Translations under genes and position numbers: made by a program | Notes under the pieces: generated by a model | Databases searched by the model: none | What the model was told of the DNA's origin: nothing | What the model saw: only the letters and a program-made list of their open reading frames with translations | Shown: piece by piece, positions 17,341-26,367 of the stretch | Layout of the letters: every line of letters starts with the position of its first letter | Numbering within the stretch: position 1 is the stretch's first letter | NCBI GenBank assembly: GCA_045563135.1 | Contig: JBJKUL010000001.1 | Location: forward strand, 1 to 64,000 | Origin: Actinomarina sp002308095 | GTDB taxonomy: Bacteria; Actinomycetota; Acidimicrobiia; Actinomarinales; Actinomarinaceae | Direction of reading: 5' to 3' | Length of the DNA stretch: 64,000 nucleotides

Positions 17341-18031
17341 CAAAAAAATAAACTATTCAATAAATGGTTCTTTTTATACAAGAAAATGGAATGATTATCT
17401 TCCCTATGTTTACTTTGAAAAAGTTTATGGAGGGCATAGTCTACTAAAAAAAGCTGTCAATATTGCAAAACAAAATAACATAGAATTTCACTCTTCAATG
17501 ATTAAAGAAAATCAAGTTGAGTCCTGGGAGTCAGCAGGTTGGAATGTTTACAAAAGACTTTATGTTTGTGATCAAAATCTAAAATATCTTCCTAAAAATA
17601 CATACCAAGATTTAAGTAACATCTCCCAAAAAAAGTTAGAAGCAAAAGACTTTTCTTATTTGTTAGATTTAGACAAAAATATTTTTGATTCTTATTGGAG
17701 AAACTCTAAAACATCTTTTCATGAGACTCTAAAGAGTTGTGTAAACAACTATCTCTTTCTTCTCAGAGAACAAGGTAAGTTAATTGGGTATGCAATTCTA
17801 GGAGAGACAAGAAATCTTTCCTACTTGCAGCGAATTGGAGTAGATTTAAATTATCAAGGCTTGGGTTATGGAAAAAGTTTGTTGCAAAATGTTTTAAACT
17901 TTGCCAAAAAAAGAAATTTTTACACTATAAAACTTAACACTCAAGAGACAAATAAGTCTGCTTTAAGCCTGTATAAAAAACATGGTTTCATAGTTCAAAA
18001 AAAGCAATTAATAATCATGACAAATGCTTAA
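17324..18031 (+). CDS. GNAT N-acetyltransferase
   Basis: A 235-residue protein with a C-terminal GNAT domain: the acetyl-CoA loop is GVDLNYQGLGYGKSLLQ (about 174-190), followed by KLNTQETNKSALSLYKKHGF, a standard motif-B ending. The N-terminal 90 residues look like a degenerate second GNAT half. The start overlaps the NUDIX gene. Acceptor unknown; RimI-like protein acetylation is possible. Confidence 0.8.
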   Translation: MYLTDDKKINYSINGSFYTRKWNDYLPYVYFEKVYGGHSLLKKAVNIAKQNNIEFHSSMIKENQVESWESAGWNVYKRLYVCDQNLKYLPKNTYQDLSNISQKKLEAKDFSYLLDLDKNIFDSYWRNSKTSFHETLKSCVNNYLFLLREQGKLIGYAILGETRNLSYLQRIGVDLNYQGLGYGKSLLQNVLNFAKKRNFYTIKLNTQETNKSALSLYKKHGFIVQKKQLIIMTNA

Positions 18032-18091
18032 GTGAGTGCTTTGAGATATAAAGTTTGCAAAGAATAAACCTACATAGCTTATTATTACATT

Positions 18092-18379
18092 ATGGAAGAA
18101 GACAAATTTATAGAAACATTTGAAAGTCTTATTAAAACTATAAAAGATTTGATAGTTAAACCTGTTAAAAGATTTACAGGATTTGCTAGTCTTGGTTTAC
18201 TTTTAATAGTTCTGCTGCTGACAGCTCTTGTGTTTTTATTTATGGGTGTTTTAAAAATAATGCAAGGATTGGGTGTCCTACTTGGTGTCAATCCAACGGG
18301 ATTTGCGCTATCAGCACTAGGTATAGTTTTTTTAGTTTTATCATTAAACAATTACAGAAAGAAGAGTAAAAATGCATGA
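18092..18379 (+). CDS. Small membrane protein, phage-holin-superfamily-like
   Basis: A 95-residue protein with two hydrophobic helices (about 30-54 and 60-84) and a basic C-terminus. It resembles the small membrane protein often found just before trxB in actinobacteria. TATTAT stands at -12 to -7 with no ribosome-binding site, suggesting a leaderless mRNA that continues into trxB, with which it overlaps by eight bases. Function unknown. Confidence 0.75.
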   Translation: MEEDKFIETFESLIKTIKDLIVKPVKRFTGFASLGLLLIVLLLTALVFLFMGVLKIMQGLGVLLGVNPTGFALSALGIVFLVLSLNNYRKKSKNA

Positions 18380-19286
18380 AATAGCAATTATCGGGTCTGG
18401 TCCAGCTGGATATACAGCAGGCATTTATGCCGGGAGAGCAAGTTTAAGCCCAGTTTTATTTGAAGGTCTAGAGTCCGGTGGTCAGTTGATGTTAACAACA
18501 GATGTAGAAAATTATCCAGGTTTTGAAGAAGGTGTTATGGGACCAGAGTTAATGCAAGTATTCAAAAAACAGGCTCAAAGATTTGGTACAGAAATAAAGA
18601 CAGAAACAATTGATTCAATTGAAAAGATTGATGGAGGTTTTCAATTAAAAAGTTCTAAAGATACGTATGAATTTAAAACTGTTGTGATTAGTACCGGGGC
18701 TTCAGCTAAATGGTTGGGTGTAAAAGGAGAAAAAGAACTTCAAGGATATGGGGTTTCTGCTTGTGCAACATGCGATGGTTTTTTCTTTAAAGAACTAGAA
18801 GTTGTGGTTGTGGGTGGTGGTGACTCAGCTATGGAGGAAGCTCTTTTCCTAACTAAATTTGCAAAAAAAGTACACGTGATTCATAGGAGAGATTCTTTCA
18901 GAGCAAGCAAAATAATGCAGGATAGAGTTTTGGCTCATGAAAAAATAAATGTGATGTGGAATAAAGAAATCACTGAAATTAAAGGTGACAAAAAAGTATC
19001 CTCTATAGCCATTAAAGATACTGAAAATGGTTCAGAAGATGAAATTAATGTTGACGGCGTATTTCTAGCAATTGGACATACTCCAAATGTTTCCTTTCTT
19101 GATGGGCTAGTTGAGCTAGATGAAAAAGGCTATATAAAGACAGGATTTACAACAGATACCAGTACCTCAGTACCTGGTATTTTTGCTGCTGGAGATGTAG
19201 CGGACTCAGTTTACAGACAAGCAATTACAGCAGCCGGTACAGGTTGCCAAGCAGCAATAGATGCTGAAAGGTGGCTAGACAATTAG
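18372..19286 (+). CDS. trxB: Thioredoxin reductase
   Basis: A 304-residue flavoprotein with FAD motif GSGPAGYTAG (about 8-17), the redox CATCDG (about 132-137), NADPH motif VVGGGDSAMEEA and the late GIFAAGDVAD. It passes electrons from NADPH to thioredoxin in the cytosol. In many actinobacteria trxA follows directly; here trxA is missing and a CwlM-like gene comes next, eight bases downstream. Confidence 0.97.
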   Translation: MHEIAIIGSGPAGYTAGIYAGRASLSPVLFEGLESGGQLMLTTDVENYPGFEEGVMGPELMQVFKKQAQRFGTEIKTETIDSIEKIDGGFQLKSSKDTYEFKTVVISTGASAKWLGVKGEKELQGYGVSACATCDGFFFKELEVVVVGGGDSAMEEALFLTKFAKKVHVIHRRDSFRASKIMQDRVLAHEKINVMWNKEITEIKGDKKVSSIAIKDTENGSEDEINVDGVFLAIGHTPNVSFLDGLVELDEKGYIKTGFTTDTSTSVPGIFAAGDVADSVYRQAITAAGTGCQAAIDAERWLDN

Positions 19287-19293
19287 TCTCGAT

Positions 19294-20226
19294 TTGTTGG
19301 CTCTTTTAAAAGGTTTGTCTGATGTAGAGAAAGAAGACCTACAGAACAAATTAATGTATGCTGGCTATGCATCTTCTGGGGATATTAATGAAATAGCATC
19401 TGTAGTTACCCTGTTTATTGAAGATAAAAACTTAACAAGTTTAGAAACCAAAGAAGATCTGTGGATAGAATTAGTTAACAATGGGTACAAGCTTGGTGAC
19501 CGAATATTAAACTTCAATGAACCAAAATTATATGGTTCAGACATAGAAGAATTACAGGAACTTTTATCAAGACTAGGATTTTACTCGGAACCAATTAATG
19601 GTATTTTCACAAAATCTGTTGCTGACTCAGTTGCGAAATTTCAAGAAAACAGGGGCTTGTCTGTAGATGGAAATGTTGGTCTTGGCACTGTGCAAGAAAT
19701 AAGAAAACTAATTAGACCAAACCTGAGTACCTCTTTAAATGAAGCTATAAAATCAATATCACCGAATTTAGAGACATCAACAATAGGGTACTCAGTGTGT
19801 TTTAATTTCCCCAATGAAGATAATTACTCCAAACAGATAGAAACATACGAAATAACTAAAGAGGTTTGCATGAATAATAATATTTTGGCTTCTTTTGCCT
19901 CTGAGGTTGGACAAGATGTTAAAGAAGAGAATATTATTAACTATGTAAACAAACTACAGCCAACGTTGTTTATTTCCTTTAAAAAAACAGATGAAAAATC
20001 TGTTTCATTTTTTAAGGGTAGTTTTTCAGAAAGTATTATTGGGAAAAAATTAGCAGAAGAACTGAAAAAAGAACTTGGAGTTGAGATTCAGGGAAAAACA
20101 CATAATTTACTAAAAAACACAAAATCTGTTGCATTGATTATTTTTGGCAATTATTACCAAGATATAGAAATAGAAAAAATCTTAAGCCCTTTATTGGGAA
20201 TTTTAAATAAAAGCTTTGAAAATTAG
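19294..20226 (+). CDS. CwlM-like protein with degenerate amidase domain
   Basis: A 310-residue protein starting at TTG. Residues about 80-140 form a peptidoglycan-binding domain (DIEELQELLSRLGFYSEPINGIFT then FQENRGLSVDGNVG). The C-terminal half keeps the outline of an amidase_3 fold (SESIIGKKLAEELKKELGV, KTHNLLKNTKSVALIIF) but lacks the zinc ligands: no DxGHGG, and the second His motif is replaced by LFISFKK. No signal peptide is seen. In mycobacteria CwlM at this place next to trxB is a cytosolic activator of MurA rather than a hydrolase; I infer a similar regulatory role. Confidence 0.75.
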   Translation: MLALLKGLSDVEKEDLQNKLMYAGYASSGDINEIASVVTLFIEDKNLTSLETKEDLWIELVNNGYKLGDRILNFNEPKLYGSDIEELQELLSRLGFYSEPINGIFTKSVADSVAKFQENRGLSVDGNVGLGTVQEIRKLIRPNLSTSLNEAIKSISPNLETSTIGYSVCFNFPNEDNYSKQIETYEITKEVCMNNNILASFASEVGQDVKEENIINYVNKLQPTLFISFKKTDEKSVSFFKGSFSESIIGKKLAEELKKELGVEIQGKTHNLLKNTKSVALIIFGNYYQDIEIEKILSPLLGILNKSFEN

Positions 20227-21023
20227 TCTATTTTTTCAACAAAGTCTTTTATAGCATCTGCAGAGTTAAAATTTAAAACAACTTTAAACTTGCCCTTTTT
20301 GTTATGGACTTCTACTTTAGATCCTGTTTTGTCTTCAAAATAGTTTTTATAAAAAAGGGTTGTTTCATCTGAGCTGGGTTCAGAAGAATTAAGATCTCTA
20401 ACTTTATTTTCAACCTGTCTGCTGGATAAATTGAGATGTATAATTTCATCTAAAATTTGTTCTTGAACTTCTCTTGATAGGTTTATGAGAGGTCTTATTT
20501 GACCAAGAGATACTTGGTTGGACTTAAGAGCATTAATTGCCTTATCAGAAAGTTTAGAAAGTCTTAAGGAGTTGGAAACATAGGACCTGCTTTTGCCAAC
20601 TAAAAGTCCAATTTCTTTTGGATCTAAATTATGTTTTTCTGATAAATGTTTAAAACCAATTGATTCATCAATTGCATTTAGCTGAGCTCGTTGAATATTT
20701 TCGACTAGGCCTATAACCGCTGCATCTCTGGAACTAACATCTTTTATTAAGCATGGTATTTTTTGCAAATTAGCAAGTTTTGATGCTCTAAGTCTTCTTT
20801 CTCCAGCAATTAATTCATATTGATTTTCACCTATTTCTTGAACAATTAAGGGTTGAAGAATACCATTTTTTCTTATAGAATCTGCAAGTTCATCTAATTT
20901 TATATCATCAAATTCTGTTCTTGCCTGTGAAGAACTTTCTTGAATGCTTTCAATTTTAATTTCTATTGCCTTAAATTCTCTTACATTAGTATCTGTTATC
21001 AGAGAACTCAGTGACCTCTTCAT
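20223..21023 (-). CDS. parB: Chromosome-partitioning protein ParB
   Basis: A 266-residue CTP-dependent clamp that loads at parS. Seen: GERRLRASKL and ENIQRAQLNAIDE (CTP-binding boxes, about 75-115), the HTH region with VGKSRSYVSNSLRLSKL, and a C-terminal dimerisation domain. The start lies inside parA (38-base overlap), so translation is coupled. A perfect parS lies 0.8 kb upstream in rsmG. It converges with the CwlM-like gene, sharing four bases. Confidence 0.96.
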   Translation of the reverse strand: MKRSLSSLITDTNVREFKAIEIKIESIQESSSQARTEFDDIKLDELADSIRKNGILQPLIVQEIGENQYELIAGERRLRASKLANLQKIPCLIKDVSSRDAAVIGLVENIQRAQLNAIDESIGFKHLSEKHNLDPKEIGLLVGKSRSYVSNSLRLSKLSDKAINALKSNQVSLGQIRPLINLSREVQEQILDEIIHLNLSSRQVENKVRDLNSSEPSSDETTLFYKNYFEDKTGSKVEVHNKKGKFKVVLNFNSADAIKDFVEKID

Positions 21024-21777
21024 TTAACCCAACTTTCTTTAATATCTCATTTGCTAAATCAAAATATTCTACCTTTGATTTACTTTCATCTTTATAATCA
21101 ACTACTGTTTTAGCATAAAATGGTCCATCAGCAATTTCAGCTGTTTGTGAAATTTTTGATGTTAATAATTTGTCTGCAAGTAAGTATTCGAGTTCTGATA
21201 CAAAATCTAGATAACTACTTCTTCTTCTGTCTATCTGATTAAGTAAAACTCCCAAAAATATAGGGTTTGAGTTTTGAATTGTTGATATCGTTTTTTTTGC
21301 AAATTCCATTGCTTGGGCTACACCTTCTACTGCTAAGAATTCGGGTTTTGCAGGAATTAAATAGTAATCAGATACAGCTAAGGCTTCTTGAACAAGTGAA
21401 CTCATTGTTGGTGGTGTGTCTATTAATATTATTTGATATTCTTTAAATTTTATATGACGGAATGCTTGCTGTAACTTTGATCCTCCAACAATTTTTTCTT
21501 CATTAAATTTAGCTATTTCAGTATTTGAACTTAATATATCTAGATTTTCACTAATTTGTCCTGGTTGAATACTTTCTTTTTTTTCAAGTAAATCGATTGA
21601 GTCTGTATGGTTTTCAGACATTTTATCGTAATTTAAATATGTTGATACATTCCCTTGTGGATCTAAGTCAATGATTAATGTTTTGTAACCTAGTTTAGAA
21701 AATACTGAAGCTATATTTACTACCGTTGTTGTTTTACCAACACCGCCTTTTTGGCAAATTATGGATATTGTTTTCAC
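20986..21777 (-). CDS. parA: Chromosome-partitioning ATPase ParA
   Basis: A 263-residue deviant-Walker ATPase. KGGVGKTTT (about 10-18) includes the signature Lys; DLDPQGN and IDTPP are the Walker A' and B strands. It forms the ATP-dependent gradient on the nucleoid that moves ParB-parS complexes. The ATG overlaps the stop of rsmG by four bases. Confidence 0.96.
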   Translation of the reverse strand: MKTISIICQKGGVGKTTTVVNIASVFSKLGYKTLIIDLDPQGNVSTYLNYDKMSENHTDSIDLLEKKESIQPGQISENLDILSSNTEIAKFNEEKIVGGSKLQQAFRHIKFKEYQIILIDTPPTMSSLVQEALAVSDYYLIPAKPEFLAVEGVAQAMEFAKKTISTIQNSNPIFLGVLLNQIDRRRSSYLDFVSELEYLLADKLLTSKISQTAEIADGPFYAKTVVDYKDESKSKVEYFDLANEILKKVGLNEEVTEFSDNRY

Positions 21778-22388
21778 TTAACTGTTATAACATCAATATA
21801 TCTATATTCATTGTTATTAATTAAAAATTTTTCTTGTTTCACGTGAAACATGTCCTCCAAATTGTTCACAGTATCTGCATTTGATGAAACTATAAAGGTA
21901 TTTTTCTTGTTATTATCAATATTTTTTTCTAACAAGTTCATTAAACTGCTGTGAGGAATGTAGCATCTCATTAAGAAAATTGTATGTTCATTATTTTTTA
22001 AAAGTATTTCAGCATCCTCTTTAATGGCAGATATGTTTGATAATTTCTGTGCAGAGATCAAGCGTTCAAGTTCAAAAATCCTTTTTTGTTTAATGTCAAT
22101 AAGAGTAATTTCTTGGTTTGAAACAATGCCGAAAGGTATTCCTGGAATACCCCCACCAGTACCTAAATCAAAAATATTTTGACTTAAAATGTTTAAATCA
22201 TTAACTATTTTATAGAAATATAGTGAATGAACAATGAATTCATCCCATATAAATTGATTGTTTTTAGGACTTATTAAACCAGTTTTAATACCTGTAGTTG
22301 ACAACCAGGAGTGATAAGAAAGTAGTTCGTTTATATAGTTTTCAGAAAAATCTTTGCCCCAACTAGGTATTTGGGGATTAAAAGTCAT
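21774..22388 (-). CDS. rsmG: 16S rRNA m7G527 methyltransferase
   Basis: A 204-residue class I methyltransferase with the SAM motif IFDLGTGGGIPGIPFGI (about 64-80) and TLIDIKQKRIFEL. It methylates G527 in the 530 loop of 16S rRNA. The gene carries the parS site in its C-terminal coding part, read as FHVKQEK, so the codons there are constrained. Overlaps with jag upstream and parA downstream by four bases each. Confidence 0.95.
   Translation of the reverse strand: MTFNPQIPSWGKDFSENYINELLSYHSWLSTTGIKTGLISPKNNQFIWDEFIVHSLYFYKIVNDLNILSQNIFDLGTGGGIPGIPFGIVSNQEITLIDIKQKRIFELERLISAQKLSNISAIKEDAEILLKNNEHTIFLMRCYIPHSSLMNLLEKNIDNNKKNTFIVSSNADTVNNLEDMFHVKQEKFLINNNEYRYIDVITVK
21835..21850. promoter_or_regulatory. 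parS: parS centromere site
   Basis: Perfect 16-bp palindrome TGTTTCACGTGAAACA, identical to the bacterial parS consensus, within rsmG and about 3-4 kb from the proposed oriC. I saw only this one copy in the window. Confidence 0.97.
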
Positions 22389-23176
22389 TCTTCTTCTTTT
22401 TTGCTTTCTTGTACTTCACTAGGAGCAAAAACTACTGATCTGTAGGGTTCTCTTCCTTCAGAATAAGACTGTATACCATCAATATCAGCTACAGCATCAT
22501 GAAGTGTTTTTCTATCAACAGAATTCATAGGTTCGAGCATTACTTCTTGATGGTCTTCTAGTATTTGTTTTGTAAGTCTTTCAGCATATATGGTTAGTGC
22601 TTCTTTTCTTTTTACTGCATAATCAGCAACATCTAGTCTTAATCGTGTTCCTGCACCTGTTTTTCTCTGAATTACAGTTCTGGTTAATTCGTGCAAAGAT
22701 CTAATTATATTTCCTTTATCTCCAACTAATGCCTCTGTTTGCTCACCTTTTACAGCTACTAACAGATTTTGATCTTCTACTTCACCAGAAACAGTACCTT
22801 CAAGCCCAAAAGAAGAAATTAAACCTTCTAAGAACTTTATTGATACATCGAGCTGCTCTTTTGGATCAGCTTCAACACGTGGTTTTTTTTCATAATTTTT
22901 CTTCTTTTCATTAGACTTAGAAGCTTTTTTATTTTGATTGTAATTACGTGAATTACCACCACGGCTATTACCGTTTCTAGAATTATTTTTTACGCCGTTT
23001 CTAACGGATATTCTTACTAATGCTTTTGTTCCACCAACTCCGAATACTCCTCCTTCGGGTTCTCTTAATATGTTGATGTTAGCTTGTGTTGCGTCCTCAA
23101 GACTAAGCTCTTTTAATCCAGCTTTTATGGCGTCATCAATGGTTTTTGCTTCAACTTCTACCCATTTATTAGACAT
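22385..23176 (-). CDS. jag: RNA-binding protein Jag/KhpB
   Basis: A 263-residue protein with the N-terminal Jag domain (VEVEAKTIDDAIKAGLKELSL...GGVFGVGGTKALVRI), a low-complexity basic linker rich in Asn, Ser, Gly and Lys (about 60-100), a KH domain (GDKGNIIRSLHELTRTVIQR) and a C-terminal R3H domain (MNSVDRKTLHDAVADIDG). It binds small and messenger RNAs and affects division and envelope synthesis in other bacteria. It begins where yidC ends. Confidence 0.94.
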   Translation of the reverse strand: MSNKWVEVEAKTIDDAIKAGLKELSLEDATQANINILREPEGGVFGVGGTKALVRISVRNGVKNNSRNGNSRGGNSRNYNQNKKASKSNEKKKNYEKKPRVEADPKEQLDVSIKFLEGLISSFGLEGTVSGEVEDQNLLVAVKGEQTEALVGDKGNIIRSLHELTRTVIQRKTGAGTRLRLDVADYAVKRKEALTIYAERLTKQILEDHQEVMLEPMNSVDRKTLHDAVADIDGIQSYSEGREPYRSVVFAPSEVQESKKEEE

Positions 23177-24003
23177 TATTTTCTCCTTCGTTTTTTTCTG
23201 TTTTTTCGAGGATCATCCTTTTCATCTTTAATTGGTGATGTATCTGGTTTGTTATCTTCCTCTGTTAGGTTTTTTTTATCAGTTTTTTCTTGCTGATTTT
23301 CTTCAATTTTTACTATTAACGCTTGTTGACCAATTCTAAAAATATTTCCAGTTAGAAAATATACCACCAATCCAGAAGGTAGAGTCCAAGATATAAAACC
23401 AAAAAATAATGGCATTATCTTTCCTATCATCTGCATTTGTTGTGCTTGTGGGTTGTTTGAATTGCCAGATTTTTTTGTTAATTGACTTTGTTGGTATAAA
23501 GCAGTCAGTATTACAAATAAAATAAGCACTAAATAAGGAATTCTGTCAATCCACGTACTTATCTCAGATGCGGGGATTTGAAGATCCATTGTAAAAAATA
23601 AAACACTTGAGTGGTCCCCAAGTTGAGTAAATAGAGAGGCTTCCTTTGGAATAAACAAAAGTGGTTCCCTTAGAACTCTAAACAATGCAAACCAAACAGG
23701 CATTTGAATAATTAATGGAAGAACACAGCCTAGGGGATTTATACCTTTTGTTTTATAAAGTTCTGCTATTTCTTTATTGAGTTGTTCTTTGTTGTCTTTG
23801 TGTTGTTTTTGCAGTTTTTTTAATTCTGGTTGAATGTCTTGCATTCTTTTTGTTGATCTTGTTTGCCTAAGTGTTAGTGGAAAAATTATTATATTAATAA
23901 TTACGGTTAGTACGACTATTGAAAATCCGTATGAATTTGTAAAATCATAAGAATATGACAACAAAAAGCCTATAGCAAGAGCAAATGGTTCTAATATTGC
24001 CAA
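23176..24003 (-). CDS. yidC: Membrane protein insertase YidC
   Basis: A 275-residue Oxa1/YidC insertase of the short Gram-positive type, with no large periplasmic domain. Helices at about 22-45, 95-118, 150-170 and 195-230, the coiled hairpin with KRMQDIQPELKKLQKQ between the first two, and a Lys/Arg-rich tail (RKNRKKRRRK) for ribosome contact. No lipobox at the N-terminus. Confidence 0.95.
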   Translation of the reverse strand: MAILEPFALAIGFLLSYSYDFTNSYGFSIVVLTVIINIIIFPLTLRQTRSTKRMQDIQPELKKLQKQHKDNKEQLNKEIAELYKTKGINPLGCVLPLIIQMPVWFALFRVLREPLLFIPKEASLFTQLGDHSSVLFFTMDLQIPASEISTWIDRIPYLVLILFVILTALYQQSQLTKKSGNSNNPQAQQMQMIGKIMPLFFGFISWTLPSGLVVYFLTGNIFRIGQQALIVKIEENQQEKTDKKNLTEEDNKPDTSPIKDEKDDPRKNRKKRRRK

Positions 24004-24206
24004 TTTTTACCAAATTTCATATATATTGGGTTACAAATGTAAATTCTTCTTAAAATAGTTGGAATTGTATAAATTAATCCTTTTTTTTCTATTGATTCAA
24101 TAACTACTTCGCTACATGTTGGAACATATAAGCAATTACCTTGGCCAAAACCAAAGAAATTGAGAATTGATCTAATTGATGTGTATAAAATTGTAGAAAT
24201 TTTCAT
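23991..24206 (-). CDS. yidD: Membrane insertion efficiency factor YidD
   Basis: A 71-residue protein of the YidD family: CLYVPTCSEVVIESIEKKG is the core motif (usual form CRFxPTCSxYA). Amphipathic N-terminus. It overlaps yidC by 13 bases and rnpA by four, the standard order. Confidence 0.93.
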   Translation of the reverse strand: MKISTILYTSIRSILNFFGFGQGNCLYVPTCSEVVIESIEKKGLIYTIPTILRRIYICNPIYMKFGKNWQY

Positions 24207-24526
24207 TTTGTTTTAAGTTTGGGATGAGAAATTAATATTTCTTTAATGTCTTTTAAACTAATGTCAGAAGATTGGTTCGAACCTATAACATATATATCAA
24301 CATTTATTTCTATTTTTAAACCCCTAACAGCCTCTTTTATCCTTCTTTTAAACTTGTTTCTATTGACAGCGTTTGTGCCTTTGCTTGAGATGTTTATTCC
24401 AAGCCTTGACGTTTCTAAATTATTTATTTTTAAATAAACTTTTAGACCATTAGCTTCAATAGCATTTTCTTCTTTTTTCAGGTTTATAAAATGTTGACTA
24501 TTGTTTAGTGCAGTAAAGCTTACCAA
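24203..24526 (-). CDS. rnpA: Ribonuclease P protein component
   Basis: A 107-residue basic protein that helps the P RNA process tRNA precursors. The RNR-type motif is AVNRNKFKRRIKEAVR (about 53-68); the usual RN-x-x-KR-x-x-RE pattern keeps its Arg/Lys residues. TTG start four bases after rpmH ends. The sequence is divergent outside the motif. Confidence 0.92.
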   Translation of the reverse strand: MVSFTALNNSQHFINLKKEENAIEANGLKVYLKINNLETSRLGINISSKGTNAVNRNKFKRRIKEAVRGLKIEINVDIYVIGSNQSSDISLKDIKEILISHPKLKTK

Positions 24527-24530
24527 TTAG

Positions 24531-24665
24531 TTACGCAGAAATTATTTTGCGTCCCTTACTTCTTCTCCTTTTAAGGATTTGTCTTCCAGCTCTGGTGCGC
24601 ATTCTTAATCTAAAACCGTGTTTTCTGCTTCTTTTTCTATTACTAGGTTGATAAGTTCTTTTCAT
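24531..24665 (-). CDS. rpmH: 50S ribosomal protein L34
   Basis: A 44-residue ribosomal protein, MKRTYQPSNRKRSRKHGF at the start and a basic helix to the end, a full-length match to L34. It is too short for most gene callers. It is the first gene left of the proposed oriC, in the conserved rpmH-rnpA-yidD-yidC order. Confidence 0.98.
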   Translation of the reverse strand: MKRTYQPSNRKRSRKHGFRLRMRTRAGRQILKRRRSKGRKIISA

Positions 24666-24939
24666 TTTTTTCCTGTTTAATCACAATAAATCAATAAATT
24701 ATTTAAACAAACTAAATATAATTTTTTATTTTATAGTTCGCGAAATCTAAATTATCCTCGCGAAAACATAACTAACTAAGATTCGAAATCTATTTTAAAT
24801 ACATCTTTACCTCCTTAAAGTTTGATATAAAAGTCAATAAAACTAGTGCTTTTTTCGTAATGTAAAAATATTCATAATATTAAGTTTGATTTTCACACTC
24901 TATGAAAACTTTTACTTCTTTATTAATTTTATATAAGAC
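24666..24939. other. oriC: Candidate replication origin (oriC), rpmH-dnaA intergenic
   Basis: A 274-base non-coding stretch between rpmH and dnaA where coding direction flips. It holds an AT-rich block (24695-24735) suited to unwinding, one near DnaA box TTATCCTCG (24752-24760, seven of nine bases), the palindrome TTCGCGAA (24738-24745), a second CTCGCGAA, and a repeated nonamer CGAAATCTA (24741-24749 and 24784-24792). Classical TTATCCACA boxes are absent. The adjacent dnaA-dnaN gap may also take part. Confidence 0.65.
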
Positions 24940-26250
24940 ATGAACGATACTTTACAAATATTTAAAGAGAACATTTTTGAAAAAGAGTTATCTAAGACTG
25001 AAACATACTGGATAGATCAAATCGAATTTAAAATTGAAGACCATGATTTAATTATTTGTGTTAATTCTGAATTTGTTAAGTCTTCTATTGAAAAGAAGGT
25101 GTTTCAAAAAATTTTAGACGTTGTTAATAAAACTTCTGAACTAAATGATTGTGTTTTTGTTCTAGATCCTAATAAAAAATCGATAGACTCTTTTACTCCG
25201 GAAAATACTGAGCACAAAGAAGAAGAAATAAACATCAGTGATGAAAAAGACTCCGTATTAGAAGTTGATATGTCGGTTTTTGATAACCTCTTGGTTGGTA
25301 GTTCTAATAATCTAGCAGTTACTGCGGCTAAAAACGTGGTTCAAAACCCTGGTACAAGGTTTAATCCTCTTTTTATTCACGGAGAGCCAGGTGTTGGAAA
25401 AACGCATTTGTTAAAAACTATGGAAGAATCATCAAGGTCATCTTATTATATAGATTCTGAGTCTTTTTTAGAGTCTTATGTTTCTGGAATTAAAAACCAG
25501 AGTATTGATTTGTTTAAAAATAAAATAAGATCTGTTGATATTTTACTAATTGATGACATTCAGTTTTTTATGGGTAAAAAGGGAGTATCTGAAGAACTTT
25601 TTCACACAATTAATTATTTTCTAAACAACAACAAAGCTGTTGTACTGGTTTCCGACCAAAAACCTCAAAATCTTCTTGGTTTTCCCGAGAGGCTTATTTC
25701 TAGAATTCTTAATGGTTTAGTTACAGATATAGAAAAACCTGATAAATCTATGTTTAAAGATTTTTTAACTAGTGTTAACAAACAAAACGAAGAAAACCTA
25801 CTTACAGATTCGAATATACAGGATTTAACTAGTGTTGATGTTTCTAGTTTTAGAGATATAAACGGGATTATAAACAGTTTGATTATAAACAAACAAACTG
25901 GTGTTAGTAACTCAGAATATATATCCAGTTTGGTTAAATCATCATCAGGAAAACAGTTAATGGAGTTAACACCTGAATATCTTTTTGAATATGTATCAAA
26001 CCTTCATCAAGTTGATAAAAAACTCATTTCATCAAAAAACAGAAGTTTAGAGGTAGGTGTTGCGAGACATTTGTTGGTTGCTTTGTTGCGTAAACACACA
26101 GATCTTTCTTTGACACAGATTGGAATTTATTTAGGTAACCGTTCTCACTCGACTGTTTTGTCTTATTTAAACAAAGCAAAAAACTCACCGGTTGTGTTGA
26201 AAGAAATAAACAGTTTCGACAATAAGTTGAACATGGTAGAAGCTTCTTAG
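24940..26250 (+). CDS. dnaA: Replication initiator DnaA with altered box-recognition motif
   Basis: A 436-residue initiator. Domain I is about 1-80, a short acidic linker follows, then the AAA+ core with Walker A GEPGVGKTHLLKT (about 147-159) and Walker B VDILLIDDIQFF (about 200-211). Domain IV binds DNA through the end of a helix-turn-helix: the usual RDHTTV is RSHSTV here (about residue 405), so two of the three base-contacting residues (Asp and Thr in E. coli DnaA) are both Ser. No classical DnaA boxes are seen nearby, which fits changed specificity. Confidence 0.96.
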   Translation: MNDTLQIFKENIFEKELSKTETYWIDQIEFKIEDHDLIICVNSEFVKSSIEKKVFQKILDVVNKTSELNDCVFVLDPNKKSIDSFTPENTEHKEEEINISDEKDSVLEVDMSVFDNLLVGSSNNLAVTAAKNVVQNPGTRFNPLFIHGEPGVGKTHLLKTMEESSRSSYYIDSESFLESYVSGIKNQSIDLFKNKIRSVDILLIDDIQFFMGKKGVSEELFHTINYFLNNNKAVVLVSDQKPQNLLGFPERLISRILNGLVTDIEKPDKSMFKDFLTSVNKQNEENLLTDSNIQDLTSVDVSSFRDINGIINSLIINKQTGVSNSEYISSLVKSSSGKQLMELTPEYLFEYVSNLHQVDKKLISSKNRSLEVGVARHLLVALLRKHTDLSLTQIGIYLGNRSHSTVLSYLNKAKNSPVVLKEINSFDNKLNMVEAS

Positions 26251-26260
26251 TTTTGTTGTC

Positions 26261-26278
26261 TGTTATGTTTGTTATGTT
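26261..26278. repeat. Tandem 9-mer in dnaA-dnaN gap
   Basis: TGTTATGTT occurs twice head to tail. The overlapping word GTTATGTTT also occurs inverted in the rpmH-dnaA gap (24764-24772). This makes it a candidate lineage-specific DnaA-binding element in the 117-base gap, which otherwise holds only the dnaN ribosome-binding site AGGAG. Confidence 0.5.
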
Positions 26279-26367
26279 GAACACTAAAAACAAGGTTTTG
26301 TGGGCTTTGAAGAGTTTTTTCAACATGTCCGACGGCTTTATTATTATTAAATATATATAGGAGTAAA

